DNA of 10,040 nucleotides from Bacteroidota bacterium. GTDB taxonomy: Bacteria; Bacteroidota; Ignavibacteria; UBA10030; UBA6906. A program made the translations under genes and the position numbers. The stretch covers positions 1 through 10,040 of the forward strand of contig JAGDMJ010000082.1 of NCBI GenBank assembly GCA_017860555.1. The letters are read 5' to 3'. Within the stretch, counting starts at the first letter, position 1; each line of letters starts with the position of its first letter. The notes beneath the pieces were generated by a model. The model was not told where the DNA came from, did not search any database, and worked only from the letters and a program-made list of their open reading frames with translations. Below, piece after piece: positions 7,639-10,040 of the stretch.

Positions 7639-8376
7639 ATGGATCTGTCCATCATTATACCCACATATAACGAAGCACGCAAGATTCGCAGGGATATCAC
7701 GGCCGCCGCCGATTTCCTCGTTGCTCACATGAAGGCCGGAGAAATCATTCTTGCCGATGATGGCAGCCGCGATGGCACCGTGCATGAGGCACAGGAGACT
7801 CCCCTCCCGCCGGGAGTGACATTGCGCATCCTTCACCCCGCAGGGCACCGCGGGAAGGGATTTGCGCTTCGCTCCGGGATCGCAGCCTCACAGGGGGAGC
7901 ACGTCATGTTCGCCGACAGCGGCCTCACGACGCCGTATGAAAATGTTCTGCGAGGCTTGGCGCTGATCAGAACCGGGCAGTGCGAGCTGGCGCACGGATC
8001 CCGCATGCTGCCGGACAGCATCGTTCGCATCCCCCAGCACCACGACCGGAAGATCTCCTCGGCGCTCTTCCGCCTCACGTTGCGTCTGGTGCTTCCCGTT
8101 CCCGGAGAGCTCACCGATACGCAGTGCGGCTTCAAGGTGTACCGGGGCAATGTCGCGCGGATGCTCGCCCGTGAATGCGTCGCTGATGGCTTCCTGTTCG
8201 ACGTCGAGATGCTGCTCAGGGCAGTGCGGCACGGCTACAGGGTCCGAGAATTCCCGATCGAATGGAGCTGCGACCGAGACAGCAGGATCACTTTCCGCCG
8301 CAGCTCGTGGCCGATCCTTCAGGAGATCTTCGCCGTCAGGCGCGCGCTTGCATCTCCTTCTGACGGGAAACCGTAG
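7639..8376 (+). CDS. Family 2 glycosyltransferase, dolichyl/polyprenyl-phosphate glucosyltransferase-like (ALG5/DPM type)
   Basis: This is a 245-residue cytoplasmic or membrane-associated GT-A fold enzyme that probably moves a sugar from a nucleotide donor to a polyprenyl phosphate. The N-terminus MDLSIIIPTYNEARKI is the standard GT2 beginning and fixes the ATG, although only a poor GGA precedes it. The nucleotide-binding region shows LADDGSRDGT (38-47). RGKGFALRSGI (71-81), DTQCGFKVYRG (160-170), DGFLFDVEMLLRA (183-195) and the late FRRSSWPILQEI (219-230) are blocks typical of ALG5-like enzymes. There is no C-terminal transmembrane pair, as expected for the shorter members. Where relatives have a DADLSTP-type DxD motif, this protein has FADSGLTTP (91-99), so the second Asp is replaced by Gly. 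It starts 45 bp from the divergent hydrolase and its last 58 bp overlap apbE on the other strand. The sugar and acceptor are not determinable. Confidence 0.85.
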   Translation: MDLSIIIPTYNEARKIRRDITAAADFLVAHMKAGEIILADDGSRDGTVHEAQETPLPPGVTLRILHPAGHRGKGFALRSGIAASQGEHVMFADSGLTTPYENVLRGLALIRTGQCELAHGSRMLPDSIVRIPQHHDRKISSALFRLTLRLVLPVPGELTDTQCGFKVYRGNVARMLARECVADGFLFDVEMLLRAVRHGYRVREFPIEWSCDRDSRITFRRSSWPILQEIFAVRRALASPSDGKP

Positions 8377-9305
8377 CGAGACACCTCCTCTCTCCCTCCT
8401 TCCGCGGTTTCGACCAGAAGCACTTGCATCTGCGGGTGGGTTTCGCACAGTTGAGCGATTTCCTTTTTGGCCATTACCATGCAGGCCGTGGAGATCGCGT
8501 CAGCGCACGTTGCGCTTTCGGCCTGGACCCAGGCGGCGCGCCCTCCGGGAACCGGCGTGCCGGTCCGCGGATCAATAATGTGCCTCCCTTTTTTCACCCC
8601 CGAACCCCCTAACCCGTGCTCCGCGATGTCCAGGCGGGCAAGCACGACGTCCGGCGAACCGGGACTGCTCAGCGTCACCGGCCAACCGGCACGCCCGGGA
8701 AGAGCGCCACGCGCAAACACGGAACTTGTGCCGCCATGGACGAGTACGTTGGCCACATCCCATTCCTTCAGCAATGCGATCATGCGATCCACGGCATAGC
8801 CCTTGCCGATCGCTCCCAGGTCAACCTGCGGGACGACGTCCAACACCTTTACGCTCTGTTCGGTCCCGTTCAACAGGAGATGATGCATGCCTGTCCGCGC
8901 TTTCGCCTGGAGGATTTCCTCCGGGACAGGCTTTTTCAACTGCTTGTCCCGGGTCAACAGAACATTCATCAGGGCACCAACGGTCACGTCGAACGCACCA
9001 TTGGTCTCGGTGCTGTACCGCAAGGCCAGACTCAGGCAGTCGAATGCATTGGGTCCGAGCAACATTTCTCCCGACGGGGCCAGGGCATTGAGGCAGGAGA
9101 TGTCGCTGTTCGGGATGTATCTGCTCAGCTCTTGCTCCAGGCGGTCCACTTCCTGGAACGCCTCATACGCTGCCTGCCGGGCATAGACGGGATCTTCACC
9201 ATAGACGAAAACCTCGAAGACCGTCGCCATGGCATGGTGCGAATAGCGGAGGATTCCATCGGCGGGTTTGTCACCAAAGGTCATACAGGCGTTTTCATTG
9301 TCCAT
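8319..9305 (-). CDS. apbE: FAD:protein FMN transferase (ApbE family)
   Basis: ApbE enzymes split FAD and attach FMN through a phosphoester bond to Thr or Ser of target flavoproteins such as Nqr/Rnf subunits and FMN-binding-domain proteins. With the ATG at 9305 the protein has 328 residues, normal for the family; GGAG lies 5 nt upstream. An in-frame TTG at 9332 would add nine residues but has a weaker site. Hallmarks in order: HHAMATVFEVFVYG (23-36), SRYIPNSDISCLN (61-73), GAFDVTVGAL (103-112), VDLGAIGKGYAVDR (161-174), VHGGTSSVFARG (189-200), RHIIDPRTGTPV (241-252) and CADAISTACMVM (267-278), including the metal-binding Asp region. All look intact. No signal peptide or lipobox is visible, unlike the usual exported lipoprotein forms. 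It lies 93 bp after the Agl23-like gene on the same strand, and its 3' end overlaps the convergent glycosyltransferase gene. The flavinylated partner is not in the window. Confidence 0.93.
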   Translation of the reverse strand: MDNENACMTFGDKPADGILRYSHHAMATVFEVFVYGEDPVYARQAAYEAFQEVDRLEQELSRYIPNSDISCLNALAPSGEMLLGPNAFDCLSLALRYSTETNGAFDVTVGALMNVLLTRDKQLKKPVPEEILQAKARTGMHHLLLNGTEQSVKVLDVVPQVDLGAIGKGYAVDRMIALLKEWDVANVLVHGGTSSVFARGALPGRAGWPVTLSSPGSPDVVLARLDIAEHGLGGSGVKKGRHIIDPRTGTPVPGGRAAWVQAESATCADAISTACMVMAKKEIAQLCETHPQMQVLLVETAEGGREEVSRYGFPSEGDASARLTAKIS

Positions 9306-9310
9306 GCCAG

Positions 9311-9314
9311 CTCC
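9311..9314 (-). promoter_or_regulatory. Ribosome binding site deciding the ATG start of apbE
   Basis: The minus strand reads GGAG followed by 5 nt and ATG at 9305. The longer reading from TTG at 9332 is preceded only by a GAGA-type stretch, so the shorter start is preferred. Confidence 0.5.
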
Positions 9315-9362
9315 ATCAACTTTGTCGCTCAACGTTCGTTTCTCTCGGTCCCAACGGTGCTT

Positions 9363-9390
9363 GAAGGCAGGCGCCAGATGTCAGGTGTCA
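9363..9390. repeat. Degenerate heptanucleotide tandem repeat
   Basis: Four consecutive 7-bp units read GAAGGCA, GGCGCCA, GATGTCA and GGTGTCA on the plus strand, all fitting GNNGNCA; on the minus strand each reads TGNCNNC. The last two units differ at one position only. The array sits between the Agl23-like stop codon and the apbE start, outside coding sequence. It may be a decayed heptad satellite or chance. Confidence 0.4.
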
Positions 9391-9398
9391 GCAGTAAA

Positions 9399-10040
9399 TC
9401 ATTTGCCCGGTGGCGACGGCCGGATCTTCGCCGAATCCATCGGGGTCGTCCCCTGCCGATCCCGTTGATAGCGCTCCCAGACATCGTGACGAACGTAGCC
9501 TCGTATCTCCTTCCCCGGACGCAAGTCCATCCGCGTCGCAAACAAAGGCACATACAGGCCACGCTCTCCCGGAGGTGGAGATTCATAGAGCGTCTTGAGC
9601 AGCGCCTCTTCCACTTCGGGGCTGGCAAGGATAACGGAGGTCGGCGTAAGTTCCGCGCTGACGATGTTCCAGTAGCCGACCTTCGTGAGCGACCGGAGGT
9701 ACCACGGAAGCGGCCAGTAATCATCTTCCGGGCAGATGACCTGGACTGGCATCGCCTCTCCCTCCGGTGTCGAACGTGCCACGGTCCTGACCACATCTCC
9801 CACCGTCACGACATCATCCACAGCCTGGGCATACACATACGGATTGACCGGATCATCATAGTATCGGAAGTTCGCAAGGCTGGCCTGCCAGGCCAGGTGA
9901 GATCCGCCAAAAACGAGCGGCATCACCAGCAATGCACGGACGAGATGGCTGGAGGCAAGCGACCAGAGTCGTGCAAACCCCACGGCACCGAGGAGAATGC
10001 AGGCGTGCAGCAAGCCAAGCATGCTCCAGGGAGTTTTGTA
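9399..10040 (-). CDS. C-terminal part of Agl23/TIGR03663-type membrane protein (runs off right edge)
   Basis: This is the last 213 residues of a larger membrane protein whose frame stays open to the right edge (reading YKTPWSMLGLLHACILLGAVG at the edge, no start needed). Two hydrophobic segments appear at about residues 6-22 and 34-52, followed by a soluble tail. The tail carries blocks I recognise from the TIGR03663 'flippase activity-associated protein Agl23' family, related to GT39/PMT-type glycosyltransferases: SHLAWQASLANFRYYDDPVNP, then YVYAQAV, VQVICPEDDYWPLPWYLR and VGYWN. Agl23-type proteins were named from archaeal surface glycan assembly; bacterial members are mostly uncharacterised. 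The C-terminus ends with an acidic/basic tail with no clear domain. apbE follows after 93 bp on the same strand, so they may be cotranscribed. The family call is from recall of the pattern; the function of this member is unknown. Confidence 0.75.
   Translation of the reverse strand, partial: YKTPWSMLGLLHACILLGAVGFARLWSLASSHLVRALLVMPLVFGGSHLAWQASLANFRYYDDPVNPYVYAQAVDDVVTVGDVVRTVARSTPEGEAMPVQVICPEDDYWPLPWYLRSLTKVGYWNIVSAELTPTSVILASPEVEEALLKTLYESPPPGERGLYVPLFATRMDLRPGKEIRGYVRHDVWERYQRDRQGTTPMDSAKIRPSPPGK

Noticed and set aside
7594..7848. N-terminal extension of the beta-helix frame to 7848
   Set aside because: It lies antisense to the glycosyltransferase start region, and the true signal peptide begins at 7593 (or 7605).
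1..10040. CRISPR arrays, tRNA or rRNA genes, insertion sequences, phage genes
   Set aside because: No regularly spaced repeats, cloverleaf-like sequence, transposase motifs or terminal inverted repeats were seen; nearly all bases are in the six genes listed.

Overview
The window is gene-dense, about 55-58% GC by eye, from a Gram-negative-type bacterium. It carries large secreted carbohydrate-active enzymes with signal peptides, together with envelope-glycan genes. The families present (GH78, GH141-like beta-helix, malectin and PA14 modules, an Agl23-type membrane protein) are common in the PVC and FCB superphyla, such as Kiritimatiellota, Planctomycetota and Ignavibacteria-like lineages. The sequence does not let me fix the phylum. 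No rRNA, tRNA, CRISPR array, insertion sequence or phage gene was seen.

Left part (1-7593, minus strand): a run of three large exported glycoside-hydrolase-type genes. In transcription order these are (i) 7593-4084, a fusion of a GH141-like parallel beta-helix with a GHL10/DUF187-like TIM barrel; (ii) 3989-582, a very large alpha-glucuronidase-like (GH67-like) protein carrying malectin and PA14 modules; and (iii) 435 to beyond position 1, the N-terminus of a GH78 alpha-L-rhamnosidase that starts with GTG. The gaps are 94 and 146 bp and genes ii and iii have good Shine-Dalgarno sequences, so an operon is plausible. The likely job is extracytoplasmic breakdown of a rhamnose-containing, chemically complex polysaccharide. 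No transporter, sulfatase or regulator is in view.

Right part (7594-10040): a plus-strand ALG5/DPM-like family 2 glycosyltransferase starts only 45 bp from the divergent hydrolase gene. Its 3' end overlaps, tail to tail by 58 bp, a minus-strand ApbE-type FAD:protein FMN transferase. Upstream of apbE on the same strand lies the C-terminal part of an Agl23/TIGR03663-type membrane protein that runs off the right edge. The glycosyltransferase and the Agl23-like protein may belong to lipid-linked glycan assembly; ApbE flavinylates a partner not seen here.

The most notable points are the double-enzyme fusion, the apparently nested malectin and PA14 modules in the GH67-like protein, the missing second Asp of the DxD motif in the glycosyltransferase, and a degenerate heptad repeat between the Agl23-like gene and apbE. 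None of these proves a new system. The fused and nested hydrolases are the best candidates for undescribed biochemistry.
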